64,000 bases of DNA, taken from contig NZ_KB899966.1 in the NCBI RefSeq assembly GCF_000378485.1, positions 496,001 through 560,000 of the forward strand, written 5' to 3'. Source of the stretch: Flavobacterium rivuli WB 3.3-2 = DSM 21788 (lineage in GTDB: Bacteria; Bacteroidota; Bacteroidia; Flavobacteriales; Flavobacteriaceae). Below the pieces are notes generated by a model that was not told where the DNA came from, did no database searches, and worked only from the letters and a program-made list of their open reading frames with translations. Position numbers and translations under genes: made by a program. Below are positions 49,661 to 57,524 of the stretch, one piece after another. Numbering within the stretch: position 1 is the first letter of the stretch; every line of letters begins with the position of its first letter.

Positions 49661-50028
49661 AAATAAGTAAGTAACAGGCACAAATTTTACAGCCGAATTG
49701 TAATATATATTTTATTTTTTTTATGCAGACGCGAGCCGCTAAGCCGACACCCATAAATTAGCATCTTTACCGGCGACCTGTCAGTTGCCGGTGCATAGGC
49801 AAGGCGTGTCTCTCTACTTTTTGCGGCTCTGCGCTTTTGCGTGACATTTCTTAAAACATATTTGGCTATAACTATCAAACTTAAGGTAACATTTTTTTTA
49901 TAAGATTATTTTCTAATGAAATAAATTATTCTTATCTTTGCAGTCATAGAATTACCTCTTTAATTCCTGACTACTTCCTCAATTTTTCTTTCCAGATTTG
50001 TACTGAGATTTCATATACATAATTTTAT
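49661..50028. other. Intergenic region with a structured GC-rich patch
   Basis: 368 bases without a convincing gene. A GC-rich patch at 49733-49829 could fold: an outer stem GAGCCGC (49733-49739) with GCGGCTC (49823-49829) and an inner stem ACCGGCGAC (49769-49777) with GTTGCCGGT (49784-49792, one mismatch). A -7 box TATCTTTG lies at 49933-49940, 88 bases upstream of the 115-residue ORF. A minus-strand frame at 49687-49878 looks spurious. Confidence 0.45.
49933..49940 (+). promoter_or_regulatory. Candidate promoter -7 box for the orphan small ORF at 50029
   Basis: TATCTTTG, a perfect TAnnTTTG match, 88 bases before the ATG at 50029, giving a leader of roughly 80 bases. Confidence 0.5.
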
Positions 50029-50376
50029 ATGTATACCACAGAAAACAAAACCGCCAAACGTTTTGATTATAATGCTTACATACAGGGCCGCCTTGCCGGT
50101 AAATATGTTATTGCATACATTGATGAGGATATTTACATAGAGCCTCTCACAGAGCATATAAATGATAGCATTGTGCCTTTTACGGATATTGATTTCGATA
50201 CAGTACCATCAAAAGAAGGAAAAAGCATATTAGCAGATGATGCATTTGAAGCTTTTGATCGTTCATCAAACTTCAACATTCTTAACAATAATATCCCATT
50301 TAACTATCGATTAGTTACCGGGTCCAACTTTCCTTTTCAGCAAATGCCCGACATCAATTGCAGGGGTGCGCCGTAG
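50029..50376 (+). CDS. Hypothetical protein, 115 residues
   Basis: A soluble acidic protein that starts MYTTENKTAKRFDYNAYIQG and contains AGKYVIAYIDEDIYIEPL. No signal peptide, membrane helix or family signature was seen. It has an upstream promoter box and is followed 14 bases later by a 43-codon ORF and then by a structured RNA element, so it looks like a real transcribed unit. Function unknown. Confidence 0.55.
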   Translation: MYTTENKTAKRFDYNAYIQGRLAGKYVIAYIDEDIYIEPLTEHINDSIVPFTDIDFDTVPSKEGKSILADDAFEAFDRSSNFNILNNNIPFNYRLVTGSNFPFQQMPDINCRGAP

Positions 50377-50390
50377 CGGTTCTAAATATC

Positions 50391-50522
50391 ATGTCATTAA
50401 ATTTTTATAACTATTATACATTACCCAAACTTCAACCGGCTTCACAAATTACCGGATTAACAAATCCACAAACAACCATTTTAGTTCCTTGGCATACTGA
50501 AAATAATAGTGCTAAGCAGTAG
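50391..50522 (+). CDS. Very small hypothetical ORF, 43 residues
   Basis: ATG 50391 to TAG 50520-50522 codes for MSLNFYNYYTLPKLQPASQI and a further 23 residues including PWHTENN. It lies 14 bases after the 115-residue gene. Protein-like but unremarkable; it may be a true small protein, the truncated end of a longer gene, or chance. Confidence 0.35.
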   Translation: MSLNFYNYYTLPKLQPASQITGLTNPQTTILVPWHTENNSAKQ

Positions 50523-50551
50523 TGAAGATGCTGCTTTATAACGATATATAG

Positions 50552-50669
50552 AAAGCCACACAGCTTACCAAGACCCGGGGAACGAGCCCGGGCAGTAGCC
50601 CTTATTTAATAGCTAACGCATAATTTTAAATCAGGGATAACTACAGGAGGTATGTTGTGTGGCTTTTTT
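50552..50669 (+). ncRNA. Candidate structured small RNA of about 118 bases with terminator
   Basis: The ends close in a perfect 11-bp stem, AAAGCCACACA (50552-50562) with TGTGTGGCTTT (50656-50666), followed by a T run. Inside, CCCGGG (50574-50579) pairs with CCCGGG (50587-50592) around a 7-base loop, and GTAG (50595-50598) plus CCCT (50599-50602) pair with AGGG (50633-50636) plus CTAC (50641-50644). The 3' part contains AGGAGGT. This three-stem architecture with a terminator tail suggests an independent small RNA, transcribed rightward. I cannot name the class; Rfam families such as Flavo-1 should be tested. Confidence 0.55.
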
Positions 50670-50697
50670 ACGTCTAAATAAGTTCTTATAAAAAAAA

Positions 50698-50903
50698 ATT
50701 TACCACAAGGGTCACAAAGTTTTTTCACTAAGTACACAAAGTTATATAAGTTCACAACGGACAACAAGTTGTCTTAAAAAGAACACAAGGCTATACGTAA
50801 TTATCAGTCCTATTAAAATTTCAACATAGCCTTGTGTACTTCCGCCTTTGGGCGGTAATCTCTGTACCCACCGTGGAAAAATTTTGTGGCCTTTGTGGTA
50901 AAT
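50698..50903. repeat. Long imperfect palindrome with 27-base terminal inverted repeats
   Basis: The outer arms, 50698-50724 and 50877-50903, match in 24 of 27 positions in inverted orientation. An inner pair, ACACAAGGCTAT (50783-50794) and ATAGCCTTGTGT (50826-50837), is also inverted. The arms read CACAAAG...CTTTGTG, a string common in Flavobacterium intergenic repeats. It has no ORF and behaves like a small palindromic repeat or MITE-like element. Confidence 0.6.
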
Positions 50904-50950
50904 GATCTTTTATAAATATCTGCGGTAAATATAAACCTATTAAAACAAAA

Positions 50951-50978
50951 AACTCCGGCCTTAGCCGGAGTTCCCTAT
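50951..50978 (-). terminator. Terminator of the PLP-dependent beta-synthase gene
   Basis: A 9-bp perfect stem, AACTCCGGC (50951-50959) with GCCGGAGTT (50964-50972), a 4-base loop; on the minus strand a T run follows. It lies 19 bases beyond the gene's stop. Confidence 0.8.
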
Positions 50979-50996
50979 ATATCTAAAAAAGTAAGA

Positions 50997-52037
50997 TTAC
51001 TTTATAAATTCAATTTTTTGTGCTTCTTCCAGGTTAACACTGTCAAAAAAGCCTTGTTCGTTCATCCATTCATCGCTGTACACTTTACTCATGTAGCGCG
51101 AACCATGATCCGGGAATATCATTACAATATTACTGTTTTCGTCAAACTCTCCTGCCTCGTCATACTGCCTTGCAGCCTGTAGCGTAGCGCCACTTGTGTA
51201 ACCTACAAAAAGACCTTCGGTTTTAGCAATATACCTTGCGGCATGGGCGCTATCCTCGTCAGATACTTTTATAAACTTGTCTATAACATCAAAATCTGTT
51301 GCCGTAGGGATAAGGTTTTTACCAAGCCCCTCTATACGGTATGGGTAAATTTCTTCGCTGTCAAACTCTTTAGTCTCGTGGTATTTTTTAAGTACAGATC
51401 CAAAAGCATCTACACCCAGTATCCTGATATTAGGGTTTTGCTCTTTAAGGTAACGTGCCGCACCCGATATTGTTCCACCCGTACCGCTGCATGCAATAAG
51501 GTGCGTTATCTGGCCACCGGTTTGTTCCCAAATTTCGGGCCCGGTAGTTTTGTAATGCGCATCCATGTTAAGGTCGTTAAAATACTGGTTGATGTAAACC
51601 GAGCCTTTCATTTCTTCATGAAGCCTTTTAGCAACGCTGTAATAAGAACGGGGATCATCTGCCGATACATTTGCCGGGCACACATAAACCTTTGCTCCCA
51701 TAGCGCGTAGCATATCTATCTTATCTCTCGATGATTTAGAGCTTACTGCAAGCACGCAATCATAACCTTTAATAATGCTAACCATAGCAATGCTAAAGCC
51801 AGTGTTACCAGATGTGGTTTCTATAATGGTATCGCCAGGTTTAAGTACGCCTCTTCTCTCGGCCTCTTCAATAATGTATAGTGCAATCCTGTCTTTAGTG
51901 GAATGACCCGGGTTAAAAGCTTCAACTTTAGCGTAATAATTCCCCTTTAAACCTTCTGTAACTTTATTAACCCTGATAAGGGGTGTATTCCCTATCAGTT
52001 CCAATATATTATTATAGGCTTTTATTTCTTCTTTCAT
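50997..52037 (-). CDS. PLP-dependent cysteine synthase / cystathionine beta-synthase family enzyme
   Basis: A fold-type II PLP enzyme of 346 residues. PLP-binding Lys48 is in [13 protein letters not shown], with [11 protein letters not shown] as the phosphate/carboxylate-binding loop and [11 protein letters not shown] as the PLP phosphate loop. The C-terminal SGATLQAAR and [13 protein letters not shown] segments resemble cystathionine beta-synthases more than E. coli CysK; no CBS domain is present. It makes cysteine from O-acetylserine or cystathionine from serine and homocysteine. A six-codon extension to 52055 exists, but [16 protein letters not shown] is the natural start. Confidence 0.88.
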   Translation of the reverse strand: MKEEIKAYNNILELIGNTPLIRVNKVTEGLKGNYYAKVEAFNPGHSTKDRIALYIIEEAERRGVLKPGDTIIETTSGNTGFSIAMVSIIKGYDCVLAVSSKSSRDKIDMLRAMGAKVYVCPANVSADDPRSYYSVAKRLHEEMKGSVYINQYFNDLNMDAHYKTTGPEIWEQTGGQITHLIACSGTGGTISGAARYLKEQNPNIRILGVDAFGSVLKKYHETKEFDSEEIYPYRIEGLGKNLIPTATDFDVIDKFIKVSDEDSAHAARYIAKTEGLFVGYTSGATLQAARQYDEAGEFDENSNIVMIFPDHGSRYMSKVYSDEWMNEQGFFDSVNLEEAQKIEFIK

Positions 52038-52117
52038 AAAAAAATAAGTTAGCAAGGTAAACTGTAAATTAGTTTAAGTAACCTTAAAACCCTGCAAATC
52101 TAACAAAAAAAATTTAA

Positions 52118-54250
52118 TTACTTTTTAATTCCTTCCAAATCTAACAAAAAACTGTATTCTTTGGCAACTTCTTTGATGGCCTCAAAACGGCCCGAAGCGC
52201 CTCCGTGCCCTGCTTCCATGTTGGTATCCAGATACAACTGATTGTTGCCCGTGCTTACAACCCTAAGTTTTGCAACCCATTTAGCAGGTTCCCAGTACTG
52301 CACCTGCGAGTCGTGCAGGCCGGTTGTTACCAGCATATTGGGGTAAGCCTGGGCTGTTACATTGTCATACGGAGAATACTCTTTCATGTACTTATAGTAC
52401 TTTTTCTCGTTGGGGTTGCCCCACTCGTCATATTCGCCTGTGGTAAGAGGTATACTGTCGTCCAGCATTGTGGTAACCACATCTACAAAAGGTACCTGTG
52501 CAATAACGCCGTGGTACAGCTGTGGTGCCATATTAATTACAGCTCCCATGAGCAGCCCTCCGGCCGATCCGCCTTCGGCATACAAATGTTGTGGCGATGT
52601 ATATTTCTGGTCGATTACAAAGTTAGAACAATCTATGTAATCTGTAAAGGTATTCTTCTTTTTTAAAAGCTTGCCATTATCATACCACTCACGGCCCAGG
52701 TCTTCGCCGCCCCTTATGTGGGCAATGGCAAAGATAAATCCGCGGTCGAGCAGGCTAAGCCTTATCGACGAGAAGTAAGGATCCATAGATGCCCCGTAAG
52801 AACCATAAGCATATAACAGGAACGGATTACTGCCATCCTGCTTAATGCCCTTGCGGTACACCATAGATATTGGTATTTTAGTACCATCCTGTGCAGTGGC
52901 CCATACCCTCTCTTCTGTATAATTATTTTTATCGAACTGCCCGCCTAAAACTTCCTGCTCTTTAAGCACGGTCTTTTTGCGGGTCTTCATGTTAAAATCT
53001 ATAACCGATGATGGCACAGCCAGCGACTGATAGCTATAGCGCAGTATATCGGTATCAAAATCAGGATTGGTAGACGTGCCTGCGGTGTAGGTTTCACTTT
53101 CAAACGGCAGGTAATACTCTTCGGTACCATCCCACGGGCGAATGCGAATGGTGTTTAAGCCATTGCTGCGTTCGGATATTACAAGGTAATCCTTAAAAAT
53201 ATCAATATCCTCAAGCAGTACATCATCGCGGTGCGGTATCAGGTCGGTCCAGTTGGCTTTTCCTGTAGCATTCTCCGGCGTTGTCATCAGCTTAAAGTTA
53301 GTTGCCTTGTCTTTATTGGCAACTATATAAAACTTATCGCCATAGTGCGATATGCTGTACTCAAGGCCGCGTGTCCTTTTCTGGAACATCTTAAACTTGC
53401 CGTCGGGCTTTGCCGATTCCAGTATCCTGAACTCTGTAGTAAGCGTGCTTGATGATCCTATTACAAGATATTTTTTAGATTTTTCCTTGTATATAAAAGT
53501 GTTATAGGTATCGTCTTCCTCATGAAAAACAAGCACATCATCGGCACTGTCAGCACCTAATTTATGCTTATAAATTTTATCCGATCGTAGCGTAACCTCG
53601 TCGTTACGGGTATAGAACAGCGTGTGGTTATCGCCTGCCCATGTAGAGCCACCTGTAGTATTTTCTATTTTGGCCGGTAATATCTCGTTCGTTTCAAGAT
53701 TTTTTACCTGTATGGTGTACTGCCTTCGCGATACAAGGTCTACCCCAAAGGCTGCCCACTTATTGTCTTCGCTTATGTTTAGGCCGCCTAACTGAAAATA
53801 AGAGTGCCCTTCGGCAAGCTCATTACAGTTAAACAATATTTCTTCGGGAGCATCAAGGCTTACTTTTTTGCGCGAATATATAGGGTAATCTTTTCCTTTT
53901 TCGTAGCGGGTTATGTAGTAATAACCGTTGTAAAAATAAGGAACAGATGAGTCGTCTTCTTTAATACGGGCCTTCATTTCTAAAAACAGGTCGTCCTGAA
54001 ACTGTTTTGTATGGGCCGTTTGTGCTTTGTAGTAATCGTTTTCCTGGTTAAGGTAGTCTGTAACTTCGGGGTTTTCCCTTTCGTTAAGCCAGTAATAATT
54101 GTCTATGCGGGTATCGCCATGCATTGTAAGCTCCTTAGGCTTAACAGGTGCAACCGGCGGATTAATGGTTTTGGTCATTATAGTTTTGCTTGTTTGAGCA
54201 TTTGCCGCAAAAGTAAGATAAACACAACATATAAATAAGTGTTTTTTCAT
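52118..54250 (-). CDS. S9 family prolyl oligopeptidase (oligopeptidase B-like)
   Basis: A 710-residue exported serine peptidase. The start is ATG 54250, giving a signal peptide (MKKHLFICCVYLTFAANAQ); the frame extends 45 bases further up but without it. The N-terminal seven-bladed propeller domain begins PPVAPVKPKELTMHGDTRIDNYYWLNERENP. The C-terminal alpha/beta hydrolase has the nucleophile Ser in GGSAGGLLMG, the Asp in GLHDSQVQYWEPAKW and the His in EAGHGGASGR. Family S9A/oligopeptidase B enzymes cut peptides after basic residues or proline. An acidic residue stretch near YDEWGNP favours oligopeptidase B, but specificity is uncertain. Confidence 0.92.
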   Translation of the reverse strand: MKKHLFICCVYLTFAANAQTSKTIMTKTINPPVAPVKPKELTMHGDTRIDNYYWLNERENPEVTDYLNQENDYYKAQTAHTKQFQDDLFLEMKARIKEDDSSVPYFYNGYYYITRYEKGKDYPIYSRKKVSLDAPEEILFNCNELAEGHSYFQLGGLNISEDNKWAAFGVDLVSRRQYTIQVKNLETNEILPAKIENTTGGSTWAGDNHTLFYTRNDEVTLRSDKIYKHKLGADSADDVLVFHEEDDTYNTFIYKEKSKKYLVIGSSSTLTTEFRILESAKPDGKFKMFQKRTRGLEYSISHYGDKFYIVANKDKATNFKLMTTPENATGKANWTDLIPHRDDVLLEDIDIFKDYLVISERSNGLNTIRIRPWDGTEEYYLPFESETYTAGTSTNPDFDTDILRYSYQSLAVPSSVIDFNMKTRKKTVLKEQEVLGGQFDKNNYTEERVWATAQDGTKIPISMVYRKGIKQDGSNPFLLYAYGSYGASMDPYFSSIRLSLLDRGFIFAIAHIRGGEDLGREWYDNGKLLKKKNTFTDYIDCSNFVIDQKYTSPQHLYAEGGSAGGLLMGAVINMAPQLYHGVIAQVPFVDVVTTMLDDSIPLTTGEYDEWGNPNEKKYYKYMKEYSPYDNVTAQAYPNMLVTTGLHDSQVQYWEPAKWVAKLRVVSTGNNQLYLDTNMEAGHGGASGRFEAIKEVAKEYSFLLDLEGIKK

Positions 54251-54323
54251 TCTTTTATGAATTGGTAAATACCACTGCAATTTATACATTTGCATTAATA
54301 TTTAACGTATAAATTCTGAAAAA

Positions 54324-54647
54324 ATGTTTGGAGATTTAATGGGAATGATGGGAAAACTTAAAGAAACCCAACAAAAGATTGAAGAAACTAAAAAAAGGCT
54401 TGATACTGTTTTGATAGACGAACAAAGCAGCGACGGCCTGCTTAAGGTAACATTAACTGCTAACCGCACCGTTAAAGCAGTTACGGTAGATGATGCTTTA
54501 CTGGAAGATAAAGAGCAGCTGGAAGATTACCTGGTTCTTGTTTTTAACAAGGCTATTGCCAAAGCTACTGCTGTAAACGAGGCAGAGCTTGCAGCCGTAG
54601 CACAGGACGGCATGCCGAACATACCGGGAATGGATTTTTTAAAATAA
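54324..54647 (+). CDS. ybaB: YbaB/EbfC family nucleoid-associated protein
   Basis: A 107-residue DNA-binding protein of the YbaB/EbfC family, a small dimer that binds DNA without strict specificity. It opens [27 protein letters not shown], with the family pattern of a long N-terminal helix followed by a beta-strand core ([19 protein letters not shown]). It does not sit in the common dnaX-ybaB-recR cluster. A 17-bp perfect inverted repeat follows the gene and may serve as its terminator. Confidence 0.93.
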   Translation: MFGDLMGMMGKLKETQQKIEETKKRLDTVLIDEQSSDGLLKVTLTANRTVKAVTVDDALLEDKEQLEDYLVLVFNKAIAKATAVNEAELAAVAQDGMPNIPGMDFLK

Positions 54648-54656
54648 TAAATATTG

Positions 54657-54747
54657 TTTCAGGTTTAAAGTTTAATGTTTCAGGTTAATCATCCTCCTGA
54701 ACCTGACTGTAGCCATACAGAACTTCAAAAAAACTTTAAACCTGAAA
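54657..54747. repeat. Nested inverted repeats between ybaB and the HMA-AraC gene
   Basis: TTTCAGGTTTAAAGTTT (54657-54673) is the perfect reverse complement of 54731-54747. Inside, TCAGGTT and AACCTGA form a second stem. Related TTTAAAGTTT strings occur at 2.7 kb. It could terminate ybaB or form a leader hairpin for the next gene. Confidence 0.5.
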
Positions 54748-54761
54748 CTTTAAACTTTAAA

Positions 54762-55322
54762 ATGCATCTCTACATAAAAAACATGGTTTGCAATCGCTGT
54801 ATCACGGCCGTGCGCAATGAGCTCGATACTTTGGGCTACACTGTACATGACGTAACTTTAGGCGAAGCCGAAATTACAGGCGAGCCCGATGCTGCCCAGC
54901 TTGAAACCATAGCTTTTAGCCTGAAAAAATTGGGATTTGAACTGATTGCCGACCGTAAAGGCCGTATTATAGAGCAGGTTAAAAATGAAATTGTGCAGCT
55001 GGTACATCATTCAGGCGAAATACTGGCAACAAATCTTTCGTCTTTTTTAGCTGATAAATTACAGTACGACTATACCTACCTGAGCAATCTTTTCTCTGAA
55101 GTGGAAGATACTACGATAGAGAAATATTACATTGCCCAGCGTATAGAAAAAGTAAAAGAGCTCTTGGTTTACGACGAATTATCGCTTGCACAGATAGCCG
55201 GCCAACTGGGGTATAGCAGCCCCGCCTACCTATCAGGCCAGTTTAAAAAAGTAACCGGCTTTACCCCCACCCACTACAAATCTATAAAGGCTAACAAACG
55301 CCGCAGTATAGACGAACTGTAA
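54762..55322 (+). CDS. AraC-type regulator with N-terminal HMA domain
   Basis: A 186-residue protein combining a heavy-metal-associated (HMA) domain (about residues 1-70; metal motif CNRC in IKNMVCNRCITAV) with an AraC helix-turn-helix (about 95-180; SLAQIAGQLGYSSPAYLSGQFKKVTGFTPTHY). The frame extends upstream to 54675, but those residues come from the inverted repeat, so ATG 54762 is chosen. HMA-AraC fusions of this size are seen in Bacteroidota next to metal-transport genes, and the next gene also carries an HMA domain. It is a plausible metal (Cu or similar) sensor for that gene. Confidence 0.85.
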   Translation: MHLYIKNMVCNRCITAVRNELDTLGYTVHDVTLGEAEITGEPDAAQLETIAFSLKKLGFELIADRKGRIIEQVKNEIVQLVHHSGEILATNLSSFLADKLQYDYTYLSNLFSEVEDTTIEKYYIAQRIEKVKELLVYDELSLAQIAGQLGYSSPAYLSGQFKKVTGFTPTHYKSIKANKRRSIDEL

Positions 55323-55393
55323 ATGTTACAGGTATTATCTTAAATTACGTAAGTCATTTTTTTATTTATTGCCGAACTTTGTAAAATCAATTT

Positions 55394-55498
55394 ACACACC
55401 CCTAACCCCTCTCAAGAGGGAACACTCAAACCTGCTCACTCTGCTGTTTTGTGTATGAGTGAAGCTGGTTCCCCTCTTGAGAGGGGTTAGGGGTGTGT
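55394..55498. repeat. Perfect 27-bp inverted repeat with a 51-base loop
   Basis: 55394-55420 is the exact reverse complement of 55472-55498 (arms begin ACACACCCCTAACCCC). It lies between the two HMA genes, ending 16 bases before the second start codon, and would form a very stable hairpin in the mRNA. Similar ccctctcaagaggg repeats are common in Flavobacterium intergenic DNA. Confidence 0.85.
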
Positions 55499-55514
55499 TA
55501 CTCAAAAATATAAA

Positions 55515-56261
55515 ATGACCCATACCTATAACATTACCGGAATGACCTGCGAGGGTTGCGTAGCAAAAGTGAGTTACCTGCTAAAACAAATACCACAAAT
55601 TACTAACGTTGCCATAAATCTGGACAAAGGCCAGGCCGATGTTACCATGAGCAGCCATGTGGCTACTCCTGCCCTGCAGGATGCCCTTAAAGACTACCCT
55701 AAATATAAACTGACGGAGGAAAATGCACACCACGCCGCACCTGTAAATGTTTTTGAAAACCAGCCCGAAGTTGCCAAAAGCTGGGCGGCGACGTATAAGC
55801 CTATATTGCTCATTTTTGGGTACATAAGTGCTATATCTTTAATTACAGCAATGTGGGGAGATGGCTTTAGCGGCATGACCTTTATGCGCGTTTTTATGGC
55901 AGGGTTTTTCCTTACTTTCTCTTTCTTTAAGATGCTCGACCTTAAAGGCTTTGCCGAAAGCTACGCCATGTATGACGTAGTTGCTAAAAAAATCCCGGCG
56001 TGGGGTTATGTGTATGCCTTTTTAGAGTTGGCACTTGGCCTTGCTTTTGCGTTAAACTTTGCCCCGCTTTATGTTAATGCTTTTACGGCAGTGCTTATGG
56101 CAGTTAGCCTGCTTGGTGTATTGCAAAGCGTTTTTAATAAAAAACAAATACGTTGTGCCTGTTTGGGCGCGGTGTTTAACCTGCCCATGAGCACCGTTAC
56201 CATTATAGAAGACGGCCTCATGATAGCCATGAGCATTGCCATGATTTTTATGTACCTGTAA
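55515..56261 (+). CDS. HMA-domain plus MauE-like membrane protein
   Basis: A 248-residue protein. Residues about 1-70 are an HMA metal-binding domain (MTCEGC in ITGMTCEGCVAKVSYLLKQ). After a linker, four to five membrane helices of the MauE/DoxX-like type follow (YKPILLIFGYISAISLITAMW, FMAGFFLTFSFFKMLDLKGFAESYAMYDV). A Cys pair (IRCACLGAVFNLP) lies in the last loop. HMA-MauE fusions in Bacteroidota sit near copper-handling genes; the function may be metal delivery or thiol redox. The gene follows the HMA-AraC regulator and is followed by a terminator at 56277-56313. Confidence 0.85.
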   Translation: MTHTYNITGMTCEGCVAKVSYLLKQIPQITNVAINLDKGQADVTMSSHVATPALQDALKDYPKYKLTEENAHHAAPVNVFENQPEVAKSWAATYKPILLIFGYISAISLITAMWGDGFSGMTFMRVFMAGFFLTFSFFKMLDLKGFAESYAMYDVVAKKIPAWGYVYAFLELALGLAFALNFAPLYVNAFTAVLMAVSLLGVLQSVFNKKQIRCACLGAVFNLPMSTVTIIEDGLMIAMSIAMIFMYL

Positions 56262-56276
56262 AAAAAACACTTTTTA

Positions 56277-56316
56277 AAAAGCTTTGTCATACATTAAGCA
56301 TCCCAAAGCTTTTTTA
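56277..56316 (+). terminator. Terminator of the HMA-MauE gene
   Basis: A 10-bp stem, AAAAGCTTTG (56277-56286) with CAAAGCTTTT (56304-56313), and a T run on the plus strand. Confidence 0.75.
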
Positions 56317-56429
56317 CAGGAATATTATCCAACAAAAAACCATATTAATGTTATTATGACCTTTAGCTTACATTAAAATATAATTTAAGGCCTGTTTTTT
56401 TATATTTTTATGATCAGAAAATATAAATT

Positions 56430-57524
56430 ATGATCATCCATCAAAAATTAGCATTGGTCTTTATAGCTGTATCGCTAACCTGTATTTCATGGTTTACAGT
56501 ATTACCACCGGCTAAAAGTATTTTTGCCGTAAAGGGCCGTACAGAAGTACTGGCTAACGGAGAAGTAGTACTTATAGCATCGGCATCATCTGTAACATTT
56601 GGGTTTAAGGGTACTAAGTGTACCCTGAAACTTGAAGCCAAAGATAAAACGGCACATCATAATTATGTTGCTGTAGAAGTAGACGGGCAATACTACAGCC
56701 GCGAAAAAATAATGCCCACAGGTACTACGGTTTTTATTAATGTACCGGGCAAAAGCCATACCATTACCATTTATAAGGCTACAGAAGCTGTTAATGGTAC
56801 TGTAATTTTTACCGGTGCAGAGGGTGATCTCTTTAAAATAGCTGAAAAGCCAAAAAAGAAAATTGAATTTATAGGCGACTCCATAACCTGCGGCATGGGT
56901 AACGATACTATTGCCATACCCTGTGGTAAAGGTGAGTGGTACGACCAGCATAATGCTTACTATTCTTATGCAGCTGTTACAGCAAGAGCGTTAAATGTTG
57001 ATTTTGTGCTTAGTTCTGTATCCGGTATTGGCATGTACCGCAACTGGAATGATGAGCATGATAAAGAGGCCATAATGCCCGATGTTTACGAAAATCTTTA
57101 TTTAAATAAAGACACTACAAAACCCTATGCATTTGGTTTTAACCAGGACATTACCTGTATTGCCCTGGGCACTAACGATTTTAGTAAGGGCGATGGTAAA
57201 AAGTCAAGGCTGCCTTTTAATGAAGATACGTATGTATCAAATTATGTAAACTTTATACAAACGGTTTACAAACACGCCCCGGATACACGCATAATATTGT
57301 TAGACAGCCCTATGGTAACCGGAGAAAATGCTGCCACTTTTGCTAAATGCCTTAATAAAGTTAAAGATGCAGTAAATGCACAAAAACACCATAAACCGGT
57401 AACCATTTTTACTTTTAGCGCAATAACCCCTCACGGCTGCGGCTTTCATCCCGAAATTGAAGATGATAAGCTCATGGCATTACAACTTGCACCTTATTTA
57501 AAAAAAGTACTTAATGAAAAATAG
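56430..57524 (+). CDS. CE2-like carbohydrate esterase (SGNH hydrolase)
   Basis: A 364-residue exported enzyme with an N-terminal signal anchor (LALVFIAVSLTCISWFTVLPP). An N-terminal jelly-roll domain (about 35-140) is followed by an SGNH hydrolase domain: nucleophile Ser in IEFIGDSITCGMG, Gly in the SSVSGIGMY block, Asn in ALGTNDFS, and catalytic His in GCGFHPEIEDDKLMA. This two-domain layout is that of CE2 acetyl-xylan or acetyl-mannan esterases. It overlaps the next gene by 11 bases, so the two are coupled, and starts the second carbohydrate group of the window. Confidence 0.87.
   Translation: MIIHQKLALVFIAVSLTCISWFTVLPPAKSIFAVKGRTEVLANGEVVLIASASSVTFGFKGTKCTLKLEAKDKTAHHNYVAVEVDGQYYSREKIMPTGTTVFINVPGKSHTITIYKATEAVNGTVIFTGAEGDLFKIAEKPKKKIEFIGDSITCGMGNDTIAIPCGKGEWYDQHNAYYSYAAVTARALNVDFVLSSVSGIGMYRNWNDEHDKEAIMPDVYENLYLNKDTTKPYAFGFNQDITCIALGTNDFSKGDGKKSRLPFNEDTYVSNYVNFIQTVYKHAPDTRIILLDSPMVTGENAATFAKCLNKVKDAVNAQKHHKPVTIFTFSAITPHGCGFHPEIEDDKLMALQLAPYLKKVLNEK

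Noticed and set aside
49687..49878. A 63-codon minus-strand gene
   Set aside because: The translation is low-complexity and Arg-rich over a foldable GC-rich patch, with no promoter, start context or recognisable pattern.
50552..50669. SRP (4.5S) RNA, tmRNA or RNase P RNA
   Set aside because: The conserved SRP core (GUCAGG...GGAAGG...AGCAG) and the tmRNA and RNase P hallmarks are absent.
50698..50903. CRISPR array
   Set aside because: The repeated strings are inverted arms of one palindrome, not regularly spaced direct repeats with unique spacers.
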